A stretch of 64,000 bases of DNA, taken from assembly GCA_942493345.1 (NCBI GenBank), contig OW818695.1, forward strand, positions 2,480,001-2,544,000, read 5' to 3'. The notes beneath the pieces are model-generated. The model ran no database searches. It was given only the letters and a program-made list of their open reading frames with translations, and was not told the origin of the DNA. The translations under genes were made by a program, and so were the position numbers. Each line of letters opens with the position of its first letter. The first letter of the stretch is position 1. This document shows positions 56,250 through 64,000 of this stretch, piece after piece. The stretch comes from GWE2-42-39 sp942493345 (lineage in GTDB: Bacteria; Bacteroidota; Bacteroidia; Bacteroidales; Prolixibacteraceae).

Positions 56250-57668
56250 TCAATGAACAAAATTCTGATATTTTCTTCCAAATAAAATGTTCAGCCCAAA
56301 GCGTACATTTACAGACTCTGCTTTGGCCGGTTCGTTCAAAGCCATCAGGTTGTCGCTTGCCATATAAAATTGCAGAAATCCCAAGCGCAAAGCCAGTCCA
56401 AGTCCCAGGTTATTGTATGATCCGCTCATTGCGGAGTACGAACCGGTTACCGAGAGGAAATTTCCCAACATGGCATTGGCCGATACGGTTAGACTGTTAT
56501 TGGTTTCGCCGTTGTACATATACATCCGGTCAAGCAGGCCAAGATTTATTTTTTTTGTTAGTGCGTAAGTGCCGCCAATAAAGACTTTTGTCGGCAGGCT
56601 CATATCAAAGGCATTGGAACTGATCTCGCTTTGCGTTGGTTGTACAACGGCTTTCAGTTTATCCATTTCTTCGTCCATCATATCATCTGCGCTGATATAG
56701 TTCGGATCGGTGTCATCCATTGAATTGGAAAAATCGAGGCCTTCCCAGATATAGCTTTCGTTTTTCTTCACATTGAACACATTGGTTTTAAAAGGTATTT
56801 TCCCAATGTCAATGATACTTGCCGAAACCGTAATTTTCGGAGTAACTTTAAACACAGCACCCAGATCGAAAGCCATTCCCATGTTGTCGGAACCCATAAT
56901 ATATTCGCTTGCCTCAAAGTTATCTTCAAAACCATTGAAGTAATTGTCTTCGTTGTACTTAGGGGTCAATGGCGCCGAAAAGTTAAGATCCATATCGGTT
57001 TGCAGTTCCACTGTGGAACCATCGGCAGCTGTTCCAATCTTAAAATTCAGTTTTTCGGTCTGAAGGGCAAATTTTCCGAACAGGGCTTTGAATTTAACTC
57101 CAACGGAAAGTTTTCCGTCCATTAATTCCTGGGAAGCGCCCAGCGCATATTCCCTGTAATGGTACGCATCAAAATCGAGGTTGCCTAAATCCTGGATTTC
57201 GCCCATGGAAGAACCGTTTCCGTCTTTCAGGAAAGTAATCAATCCTTTGCCGAATCCAATTTGTGCCGATTCTTTCTCGCTAACCGAAAAAGTGATAAAC
57301 ATTTTTTTGGTCCTGAACCCAAGATAGAAAAGCGACATCTCGAAGTTCTGCCTGAAGTAATTCTGGTCTTTTAGTGAATTGTGGAATCCGTCGATGTCGA
57401 TAACCAATGAGTCGGACATGTTGCCGGTTCCGTTGTGAATGAGGTTATTGACTGCGAAATCGCTGTTCAGTCCAAAGTACATACCCGACAAACCTGGTAA
57501 GCCGATTACCACAGCGCTCGAGTCGTTGTGTAAAGCCGGGTTGTACATGGTAGCCTGCGGCATTCCCTTCATAAAATACATGTTTGTGCTTTCCTGCGCC
57601 GACGTTGTTATTGTTGCAGCCAGCAGTATTATTCCGGAGATTAGAATGGTTATGTTTTTTGCTTTCAT
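56250..57668 (-). CDS. DUF5723-family outer-membrane barrel protein
   Basis: This 472-residue protein has a signal peptide (ending ITTSAQ) and FMKGMPQATMYNPALHNDSS, the N-terminal pattern of PorV/PorP-like barrels grouped as DUF5723. Alternating hydrophobic strands continue to the C-terminus (VNVRFGLNILFGRKYQNFVH). No specific function is known for the family. It follows a large lipoprotein gene by 14 bases on the same strand, so the two likely form an outer-membrane pair. Confidence 0.8.
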   Translation of the reverse strand: MKAKNITILISGIILLAATITTSAQESTNMYFMKGMPQATMYNPALHNDSSAVVIGLPGLSGMYFGLNSDFAVNNLIHNGTGNMSDSLVIDIDGFHNSLKDQNYFRQNFEMSLFYLGFRTKKMFITFSVSEKESAQIGFGKGLITFLKDGNGSSMGEIQDLGNLDFDAYHYREYALGASQELMDGKLSVGVKFKALFGKFALQTEKLNFKIGTAADGSTVELQTDMDLNFSAPLTPKYNEDNYFNGFEDNFEASEYIMGSDNMGMAFDLGAVFKVTPKITVSASIIDIGKIPFKTNVFNVKKNESYIWEGLDFSNSMDDTDPNYISADDMMDEEMDKLKAVVQPTQSEISSNAFDMSLPTKVFIGGTYALTKKINLGLLDRMYMYNGETNNSLTVSANAMLGNFLSVTGSYSAMSGSYNNLGLGLALRLGFLQFYMASDNLMALNEPAKAESVNVRFGLNILFGRKYQNFVH

Positions 57669-57682
57669 AATATTGCCAGTTT

Positions 57683-59758
57683 TTAAAGATCAAATTTCGA
57701 TTTAATAACAACGTTCATATTCAGCTTACTTGTCGAGTAGATAACAGCCGTTTTGGTCCCGTTTTCAGGAGAACTTATAAACCCTTTGAAAACCATGCCG
57801 TTTGCCTTTTTCAGACCCTCAAGCTCATTTTCGTCAAGGGCAATCGAATTGCTGGATGTTACTGGTGTAATTACTCCGGTGTTACTGATTTGCGCAGCAG
57901 TTAGCAAATTGCTTTTTGTTGATGAGCTGTACTGTTGCCCTGAAATCGTGTCAATAAAAAATATTTGTACGTCAATATCAAGAGGGATTTCATTTATTGC
58001 GTTGACAATCAATTCTGCCGATTTAATCATATCCAGATCTTTGCCGTTAACTTTAACCGTGTCTTCAAATGTAAGGTCATTTATCTGAAGTTCGAAAGGA
58101 AGGTCGACTCCCAAATCAATTTTAAGGGAATCATCCAAGGTGAAGAAATTCGCGTTGGTAGCAGTTATGGGAGTAGTGCCAGGGTTAAAACTGATATTCC
58201 CGCTGTAAGTTATATTCCCGGATGGTGGTAATGCGACAAAGTCAACAATATTAGAATTGTTTTTATTGAATGTAATTGTTTGTGATACGGCTGGCGCTCC
58301 TAAACTGGCTGGTGTCGATAGCATAAATGGCGAAGGAATCAGGGTAACCGACTGTCCACTTTTGTTCGAACCTGTAAATTGAGCACTCACTTGGGCTGGC
58401 ACTCCAATTTTATTTGAAAGTATTAACTGGAGCTGTGGGTTGGCTAATTTGAAATTGCCCTTTATTTTATCGAGAAATTCCATATCCATATTAAAACTTC
58501 CTTGAGTAATGGTAATGTTTTTGTCTCCAAAGTCTCCTTTTATTGACTGGTAGTCAAGGCTCGAAAGATTCACGTTCAAGCTGAGATAATTGGTCGAATT
58601 ATAGTTAATGTAGCCGGACGATGCATTGACCGTTATGGAATATGTATACGGAACTTTATTGTACGGTGTAGTTATGTCGGAAGCAAGGTTGATAACGGCA
58701 TTGGTCAGACCTACCGTGTTGGGGCTTCCGCTAAACGGAACATTCACGGTAACAGGGATGCCACTCTTTTTTATGTTCGGGAACGTCAGATTGATGGTTC
58801 CGCTCAGTTGCGAATTATTCGACGAAGTGATGTCAAGGAACCCTCTTTTTAGGATGGCTTCAAATACCTTTACTCCATCATCGAATTCAAAATCAAACGC
58901 TCCGGAAAACCCGGTAATCTGCTTTGAGTCGGTTTTTACATTCCCTTCCGAAATCTCAACATCCTTAAAATTCATGCTCAGTTTGAATTTATCGTTCAGA
59001 TTGATAAGAGCAGGAAAACCTGTTGATGCAGTTTCAAATTTTGTCATTCTGAAATCAATCTGGTTTGAAATGGTTTTGTCTGCCATTGAAACACTTACAG
59101 TTGCAGTACTACCAGGATTTAGGTTGGTAAACGAAAAAGCGGCAAAGCCTTGTCCGTTCTGTCTGTTAATTAAGCCACCTTCCAGGGTAATTGGGACCGG
59201 GAGATTATTTTGGAGGGTTATCTCCACATCTCCTTTGGCAAACTTAACCTGAGTAAAATCAGTTATATTCGGCACTGCATAAACGGCTGGAGGTGGTCCA
59301 ACATAACTGGTCGATGGAAATATGTTATACGTTCCGTTCAGGGGGATGATGTTGTCAATATTTCCGTTGACAGCACTGGTTATATCCCAAAGACTTACTT
59401 CTTTATTGACCAGAACATTATCGAGTGGAATATTCCCGATGAGTTTATTCCCGGAAGAAAACGATTTCTGAGACTTGAGAGTCACCAGGTCGCGAACCGA
59501 ATAGTTGTATATCCCTTTTTCTGTATATACAATTTTAATTACATCATTGGTGCCGACTTTTAAAAGTGTGTCGTTTTCATTGTTTACTGACTCAATGATG
59601 TCCCAGACCGATATATCGGCATTGGCGAGGGGAACTACAAATTCGGGAGAGATGTTTACATCGTCAGATAATTTGTTAAAGTCAAAATTCTCGAGATTGC
59701 AGCTGTTTATAACAAACAGCAATAACAGGAAAAGCAATTTGTAGAAAAACTTTTTCAT
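57683..59758 (-). CDS. Large outer-membrane or surface lipoprotein of unknown function
   Basis: This 691-residue protein has a lipoprotein signal with Cys20 in LLFVINSCNLENF. The rest is repetitive, beta-rich and Ser/Thr/Asn/Pro-rich, with stretches such as GTINLTFPNIKKSGIPVTVN, ITTPYNKVPYTYSITVN and LDINVDVQIFF-like segments suggesting several Ig-like or LEA-type beta-sandwich domains. No enzyme motif is visible. It lies 14 bases upstream of the DUF5723 barrel gene on the same strand. A long antisense open frame (58626-59252) is a shadow of it. Confidence 0.78.
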   Translation of the reverse strand: MKKFFYKLLFLLLLFVINSCNLENFDFNKLSDDVNISPEFVVPLANADISVWDIIESVNNENDTLLKVGTNDVIKIVYTEKGIYNYSVRDLVTLKSQKSFSSGNKLIGNIPLDNVLVNKEVSLWDITSAVNGNIDNIIPLNGTYNIFPSTSYVGPPPAVYAVPNITDFTQVKFAKGDVEITLQNNLPVPITLEGGLINRQNGQGFAAFSFTNLNPGSTATVSVSMADKTISNQIDFRMTKFETASTGFPALINLNDKFKLSMNFKDVEISEGNVKTDSKQITGFSGAFDFEFDDGVKVFEAILKRGFLDITSSNNSQLSGTINLTFPNIKKSGIPVTVNVPFSGSPNTVGLTNAVINLASDITTPYNKVPYTYSITVNASSGYINYNSTNYLSLNVNLSSLDYQSIKGDFGDKNITITQGSFNMDMEFLDKIKGNFKLANPQLQLILSNKIGVPAQVSAQFTGSNKSGQSVTLIPSPFMLSTPASLGAPAVSQTITFNKNNSNIVDFVALPPSGNITYSGNISFNPGTTPITATNANFFTLDDSLKIDLGVDLPFELQINDLTFEDTVKVNGKDLDMIKSAELIVNAINEIPLDIDVQIFFIDTISGQQYSSSTKSNLLTAAQISNTGVITPVTSSNSIALDENELEGLKKANGMVFKGFISSPENGTKTAVIYSTSKLNMNVVIKSKFDL

Positions 59759-59924
59759 ATAGTCATTAGTTTGAGTTTCTTCAATAAAGTTACAAGTTCT
59801 TACAATATCCAGACAAAATCAAGTAAATAAATAATTTAATGAAAATTTAGCTGTACTTCTTTCATTAAATAGTATAAAGTTCAAACAAATAGCATTTTTG
59901 ATAGCTTTGAGATGAATAAATAAG

Positions 59925-59953
59925 AAAAAACATGTATGGTAATTTTACCTTAC
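59925..59953 (-). terminator. Probable terminator of the atp operon
   Basis: On the minus strand, just past the atpG stop, a short imperfect hairpin (59934-59953, GGTA/TACC core with GTA/TAC flanks) is followed by a T-run (six A on the plus strand, 59925-59930). Confidence 0.55.
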
Positions 59954-59963
59954 AGAGGAACTG

Positions 59964-60845
59964 TTATCCGTTTAATGCTTCGGATCCATTGGTAACTTCC
60001 AATATTTCGTTGGTAATGGCAGCCTGCCGGGCCTTGTTGAAAGTCAGGGTCAACTCACGGATCAAATCGGTGGCATTATCGGTTGCTTTGTGCATGGCTG
60101 TCATGCGGGCTCCGTGTTCTGCGGCATTCGAATCGAGAAGCGCTTTGTAAAATTGTATTTTCAGCGAACGCGGAATCAGTTCCTGAACGATGTATTCCTG
60201 CGATGGTTCGTATATAAAATTGAAGTTGGCGGTTGCCGTTTCTTTTTTTTCCTGAATTTCAACAGGCAAGAACTGTTCGCTGGTAACTATTTGAACCGCT
60301 GCGTTTTTGAATTTGTTATATACCAATTCAATCCGGTCGTATTTTTTGTTGGTGAAGTTGTCCAGCAGTTCAGACGAAATGATTGCAGTTGATTCAAATT
60401 TCAGCTGGTCAAACACTTCATTGCGTGCTTTAACCGATGGGATTTTGTTCGATTTTAAAAATCTTTCAGCTTGTTTCCCGATGGGTAAAAATTTGATTTT
60501 CCCGGTTTTTAGTTGCTGCGGATATTTGGCAAGTGCCAGTTCGATTGCCCTTTTACTGATATTGGCATTGAAAGCCCCGCAAAGTCCGCGGTTTGAGTTG
60601 ATAACCACAATCAGCACGTTCTCAGGTTCGCGCTGTTGAGTATAAACCGAATCTTCTGCGTTTTCGAGGCTTGTGCTCAGCGAGGTCAGTATTTCGTACA
60701 ACTTATCGGCATAAGGCCTGATTTGCAAAATTGCATCCTGCGCTTTTTTCAGCTTGGCAGCCGAAACCATTTTCATGGCGCTGGTTACCTGCCTTGTTGT
60801 TTTTACCGATGAAATCCGGTTCCGTATCTCTTTTAAATTCGCCAT
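59964..60845 (-). CDS. atpG: ATP synthase F1 subunit gamma
   Basis: This 293-residue protein is the central rotor shaft of F1. The N-terminal helix MANLKEIRNRISSVKTTRQVTSAMKMV and the C-terminal helix with LTFNKARQAAITNEILEVTNG form the coiled coil; NSNRGLCGAFNANI is a family hallmark. It is the last gene of the atp cluster here; subunits beta and epsilon (atpD, atpC) are not in the window and must lie elsewhere. Confidence 0.97.
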   Translation of the reverse strand: MANLKEIRNRISSVKTTRQVTSAMKMVSAAKLKKAQDAILQIRPYADKLYEILTSLSTSLENAEDSVYTQQREPENVLIVVINSNRGLCGAFNANISKRAIELALAKYPQQLKTGKIKFLPIGKQAERFLKSNKIPSVKARNEVFDQLKFESTAIISSELLDNFTNKKYDRIELVYNKFKNAAVQIVTSEQFLPVEIQEKKETATANFNFIYEPSQEYIVQELIPRSLKIQFYKALLDSNAAEHGARMTAMHKATDNATDLIRELTLTFNKARQAAITNEILEVTNGSEALNG

Positions 60846-60867
60846 TGAGAACTAATTATCGAATGAG

Positions 60868-60900
60868 TGAAGGATTGAATAAGTGAATATCAATCCTTCA
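60868..60900 (-). repeat. Inverted repeat between atpA and atpG
   Basis: An 11-base perfect inverted repeat (TGAAGGATTGA at 60868-60878 and TCAATCCTTCA at 60890-60900) with an 11-base loop lies in the 68-base gap between atpA and atpG. There is no T-run; an RNA-processing or stability role is possible. Confidence 0.55.
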
Positions 60901-60913
60901 GCTTTTCAGTCTT

Positions 60914-62500
60914 TCAATATTTATATCGTTCGGCTACTTCGGCAGCCGCTTTTTCTATTGCCTGGGTTTCTTTGTCTGTCAAATTCCCCTTTCGGAGTTC
61001 GTTCAGCGCTTCTTTGTATTGCATTTCCATCAGCTCAATAAAATCAGCTTCAAATGCTTTCACTTTCGAAACAGGAACATTGCGTAATAATTCTTTGACC
61101 CCGCAGTAAATAATGGCAACCTGATGCTCAATCTTAATTGGGGCATATTGTCCTTGTTTTAGGATTTCCACGTTTTTGCGTCCTTTGTCGAGTATGCGCA
61201 TGGTTGCAGCATCGAGGTCGGAACCAAATTTCGAGAAAGCTTCCAGTTCGCGAAATTGGGCCTGATCGAGTTTCAGGGTTCCGGCAATTTTTTTCATTGC
61301 CTTAATTTGGGCATCACCCCCAACACGTGAAACAGATATCCCTACATTAATTGCAGGACGGACACCTGAGTTAAACAGGTTCGATTCGAGGAAAATCTGT
61401 CCGTCGGTAATAGAAATTACATTGGTGGGGATATATGCAGAAACATCACCAGCCTGTGTTTCAATAATCGGGAGTGCAGTCAACGAGCCTCCACCTTTTA
61501 CTTTATCTTTCAAACATGCGGGCAAGTCGTTCATTTGAGCCGCAATTTCATCCGAATTTACAATTTTTGCGGCACGCTCGAGTAACCGTGAATGCAGGTA
61601 AAAAACATCGCCCGGATATGCTTCGCGGCCCGGTGGGCGACGCAGTAAAAGCGACACTTCGCGGTACGAAACTGCTTGTTTCGAAAGGTCATCGAATATA
61701 ATCAGCGCATGGCGGCCTGTATCGCGGAAAAATTCGCCAATGGTTGCGCCTGCATAGGGTGCATAAAACTGAAGGGCAGCCGGATCGGAAGCGGTAGCCA
61801 TAACAATCACGGTATAGGCCATCGCGCCATGTTTTTCGAGGGTAGCTGCAATGTTGGCTACGTTTGATCCTTTTTGTCCGATCGCAACATAAATACAATA
61901 TACTGGTTCGCCTTTTTCGAAATTTTCGCGCTGATTGATAATGGCGTCGATTGCAACAGCCGTTTTCCCGGTCTGACGATCGCCAATAATCAACTCACGC
62001 TGGCCCCGGCCAATCGGAATCATCGCATCAATTGCCTTGATTCCTGTTTGCAAAGGCTGATTTACCCGCTGGCGATAAATTACACCAGGTGCTTTACGTT
62101 CAAGTGGCATTTCAAACTTTTCGCCCCGAATTGCCCCTTTGCCGTCAATTGGCTCACCCAGAGTGTTGATCACGCGACCCAATAACCCTTCGCCAACTTC
62201 AATTGAAGCGATGCGGCGCAACCTCTTCACGGTGTCGCCTTCTTTAATTTCTTCAGAAAGTCCTAAAAGTACTGCTCCAACATTATCTTCTTCAAGGTTC
62301 AAAACAATTCCTTTCACGCCGCAATCGAACTCAATCATCTCGTTCGATTCGACATTCGACAAGCCGTAAATACGTGCAATCCCGTCTCCTACCTGAAGGA
62401 CAGTTCCAACTTCTTCAAGTTCTGCTTCCGACTTAAAACCTTCGAGTTGTTGTTTCAGAATTTTCGATACTTCAGCAGGTTTAATATCAGCCATGTTCAA
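60914..62500 (-). CDS. atpA: ATP synthase F1 subunit alpha
   Basis: This 528-residue subunit has the Walker A motif GDRQTGKT (residues 173-180), the Walker B-like LIIFDDLSK and the signature PAINVGISVSRVGG. It forms the non-catalytic nucleotide sites of the F1 hexamer. A second start MADIK two codons in (62494) is equally likely. It lies 16 bases downstream of atpH. Confidence 0.98.
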   Translation of the reverse strand: MNMADIKPAEVSKILKQQLEGFKSEAELEEVGTVLQVGDGIARIYGLSNVESNEMIEFDCGVKGIVLNLEEDNVGAVLLGLSEEIKEGDTVKRLRRIASIEVGEGLLGRVINTLGEPIDGKGAIRGEKFEMPLERKAPGVIYRQRVNQPLQTGIKAIDAMIPIGRGQRELIIGDRQTGKTAVAIDAIINQRENFEKGEPVYCIYVAIGQKGSNVANIAATLEKHGAMAYTVIVMATASDPAALQFYAPYAGATIGEFFRDTGRHALIIFDDLSKQAVSYREVSLLLRRPPGREAYPGDVFYLHSRLLERAAKIVNSDEIAAQMNDLPACLKDKVKGGGSLTALPIIETQAGDVSAYIPTNVISITDGQIFLESNLFNSGVRPAINVGISVSRVGGDAQIKAMKKIAGTLKLDQAQFRELEAFSKFGSDLDAATMRILDKGRKNVEILKQGQYAPIKIEHQVAIIYCGVKELLRNVPVSKVKAFEADFIELMEMQYKEALNELRKGNLTDKETQAIEKAAAEVAERYKY

Positions 62501-62516
62501 ATAATTTTATCGTCGT

Positions 62517-63065
62517 TTATTTTATTTCTGTTCTTATCAAAGTCTCTTTCACTCTTTTCAGTTGGGTGGCGATACTTGCATCGTATTGCTGATCGTCGAC
62601 CCGAAGGACAAAGCCACCTAAAAGTTCTTCATTTACCTTTTCGCCCATTTCGACACTTGCTTTGAAATTGGCTTCAAGCAGCAATTTCAATTGCTCAACC
62701 GTTTCCGGAGAGAGGGGGCTTGCACTGGTGACAACTGCTGTTTTAATGCCTTGTTCTTTGCGGATCAGATCGAGGAAGTTACGGCAGATACCAAGGATGT
62801 GTTGCTCCCGTTTGTTTTCCACGATCAGTTCCATAAAACGAAGGGTTGTTTCATCAATATTGCCTTGAAATATCAAGCGAATTGCTTTTGTTTTTTGAGA
62901 TGTCGGTACAACCGGGCTTTCCAGAAGAAAATTAAAATCGGTGTTTGATTGCGATACTGAAAACACCACGCTGATGTCGGTTTTAAAAATATTAACCTGA
63001 TTTCTTTCTTTGGCTAGCGCAAACAACGCCTTGGCGTACCTGACAGTTATTTTACTCTGATCCAT
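62517..63065 (-). CDS. atpH: ATP synthase F1 subunit delta (OSCP)
   Basis: This 182-residue delta/OSCP subunit joins the peripheral stalk to the top of F1. Features are VRYAKALFALAKERN at the N-terminus and the C-terminal beta part LLGGFVLRVDDQQYDASI, a conserved family pattern. Its start is 3 bases after the atpF stop. Confidence 0.96.
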   Translation of the reverse strand: MDQSKITVRYAKALFALAKERNQVNIFKTDISVVFSVSQSNTDFNFLLESPVVPTSQKTKAIRLIFQGNIDETTLRFMELIVENKREQHILGICRNFLDLIRKEQGIKTAVVTSASPLSPETVEQLKLLLEANFKASVEMGEKVNEELLGGFVLRVDDQQYDASIATQLKRVKETLIRTEIK

Positions 63066-63068
63066 AAA

Positions 63069-63563
63069 CTATTGAAGTTTCAAATCTTTCAGAAGATTGT
63101 CGACCAATACTTCCTGTTCTTTTTTGTCTTTCAATTCTTTCTGAAGGACTTTTTCCGCAATTGAAACTGAAAGTTCAGCTACCTGTTGTTTGATTTCGTT
63201 GATAGCTGCAGTTTTTTCATTCTGAATGACCAGCCGTGCTGCTTCTATACTTTTTTGCGCTTCGGCATGGGCTTGTGTTTTTGCTTCGGCTACAATTTTC
63301 TCCTTGATGTTCCTGGCCTCCTTCAGGATCAGGTCTTTTTCGCGGCGGGCTTCGGCAAGTATTTTTTCATTATCGGCTTTCATCCCTGCCACTTCTTTGC
63401 GGGCTTTGTCTGCTGCATTGAGTGCATCTGAAATCGAGTTTTCCCGATCTTTGAGGGCATTCAGAATAGGCTTCCATGCAAACTTTTTCAGGATTAAAAA
63501 AACGATGGTGAAAGAAACAGCCATCCAAAATAATAAACCTATCCCTGGTGTTACAAGTTCCAT
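63069..63563 (-). CDS. atpF: ATP synthase Fo subunit b
   Basis: This 164-residue peripheral-stalk subunit has one N-terminal membrane helix (GIGLLFWMAVSFTIVFLIL) followed by a long charged, Ala-rich helix (RKEVAGMKADNEKILAEA onward) that dimerises as a coiled coil. It lies 130 bases downstream of atpE, a gap holding a hairpin with a T-run, and 3 bases before atpH. Confidence 0.96.
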   Translation of the reverse strand: MELVTPGIGLLFWMAVSFTIVFLILKKFAWKPILNALKDRENSISDALNAADKARKEVAGMKADNEKILAEARREKDLILKEARNIKEKIVAEAKTQAHAEAQKSIEAARLVIQNEKTAAINEIKQQVAELSVSIAEKVLQKELKDKKEQEVLVDNLLKDLKLQ

Positions 63564-63646
63564 ATCTTAAAAAATTACAAAATCCAAATTACAAAATCCA
63601 AAATCCGATTTTCAGAAGAATTGATGTTTCATTTTTCTGAAAATCG

Positions 63647-63688
63647 AAAAAAGCCCCGCGATGCGGCCAACCGCAGCATCCGGGGTTT
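63647..63688 (-). terminator. Attenuator-like hairpin between atpE and atpF
   Basis: Six bases past the atpE stop on the minus strand there is a GC-rich imperfect hairpin (CCCCG/CGGGG outer stem, ATGC/GCAT and GCGG/CCGC inner parts, 63653-63686) followed by six T. It looks like a leaky terminator inside the operon. Confidence 0.65.
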
Positions 63689-63693
63689 CATCG

Positions 63694-63978
63694 TTAAAGT
63701 ACAAGAATAAGAAGGCAAACCACAACAGCAAAGAGTGCTACTCCTTCAACAAATCCTGCAGTAAGGATCATATTTGCGCGGATATCGCCTGAAGCCTCTG
63801 GTTGACGGGCTACAGCCTCCATCGCTGAACCTCCGATGCGACCAATGCCAATACCTGCTCCAATAGCTGCAAGACCTGCTCCAATGCCGGCACCTATAGT
63901 ACCAATACCAAATGCTGCACCTTGATTGGCTGCTTCTGTTGCTACTTGTAATAATACAGTTGAAATTGCTGATAGCAT
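63694..63978 (-). CDS. atpE: ATP synthase Fo subunit c
   Basis: This 94-residue proteolipid has two hydrophobic helices. The first carries the Gly-rich packing motif IGAGIGAGLAAIGAGIGIG; the polar loop is EAVARQPEASGDI; the second has the ion-binding Glu78 in TAGFVEGVALFAVV. The Gln of helix 1 and the Ser after the Glu that mark sodium-type rings are absent, so a proton-driven ring is expected. atpB should lie just beyond the right edge. Confidence 0.97.
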   Translation of the reverse strand: MLSAISTVLLQVATEAANQGAAFGIGTIGAGIGAGLAAIGAGIGIGRIGGSAMEAVARQPEASGDIRANMILTAGFVEGVALFAVVVCLLILVL

Positions 63979-64000
63979 AGCATAAAAATTTAAATTTATA

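Noticed and set aside
58626..59252. Long plus-strand open frame (208 codons) opposite the large lipoprotein gene.
   Set aside because: It is antisense to a well-supported lipoprotein gene, has no signal or family motif, and its composition mirrors the complementary frame.
1..64000. tRNA or rRNA genes, CRISPR arrays, integrases, transposases and invertible promoters.
   Set aside because: I looked in the gaps between genes and found no cloverleaf, regular repeat-spacer pattern, recombinase motif or matched inverted promoter pair.

Overview
The window looks like a chromosomal segment of a polysaccharide-degrading Bacteroidota bacterium, plausibly from the Marinilabiliales/Prolixibacteraceae side of the phylum. 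The signs are a PorP/SprF gene of the type IX secretion system, two SusC/SusD pairs each preceded by an ECF sigma factor and a FecR anti-sigma factor, TAnnTTTG-type promoter boxes, no consistent Shine-Dalgarno sites, and the atp gene order E-F-H-A-G. The species assignment is inference. No rRNA, tRNA, CRISPR array, integrase or insertion sequence was seen.

Layout. 1-16871 is mostly general-purpose genes: a truncated PorP/SprF gene, an acyl-CoA ligase, an HD-domain hydrolase, a VOC protein, one isolated sulfatase with C-terminal HEAT-like repeats, an outer-membrane receptor, a PatB-type C-S lyase with a ComB-type phosphatase, a U32 (TrhP/YegQ-like) protein, a large membrane-anchored protein ending in a propeller-like region, and an HlyD-type adaptor. 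17002-38493 is polysaccharide utilisation locus 1 (PUL1): sigma factor, FecR, SusC, SusD, a terminator, then a tight run of enzymes: an M14 peptidase/DUF4038 glycosidase fusion, a GH140-like enzyme, two FN3-GH28 enzymes, a two-domain esterase, GH36, GH31, and the frameshifted remnant of a beta-helix protein. 38841-55868 is PUL2: sigma factor, FecR, SusC, SusD, a terminator, a GH51 arabinofuranosidase and five consecutive formylglycine sulfatases. 56250-59758 holds two minus-strand genes for an outer-membrane barrel protein (DUF5723) and a large lipoprotein. 59964-63978 is the minus-strand ATP synthase cluster atpE-F-H-A-G.

How it works together. In each PUL, the SusC carries an N-terminal STN signalling domain that should signal through FecR to release the ECF sigma factor, while SusC/SusD import the glycan fragments. 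PUL1 reads as a pectin-type locus: polygalacturonase-like GH28s, apiosidase-like DUF4038 enzymes, uronate-ester esterase domains and alpha-galactosidase-type enzymes. PUL2 reads as a locus for a sulfated, arabinose-containing glycan. Together they fit seagrass or green-algal cell-wall material, with apiogalacturonan and sulfated arabinan or arabinogalactan as candidate substrates; this is inference. The points most worth following up are the M14/glycosidase fusion, the double esterase, and two neighbouring sulfatase genes that share a nearly gap-free 5' module (promoter plus signal peptide) joined to different catalytic bodies.
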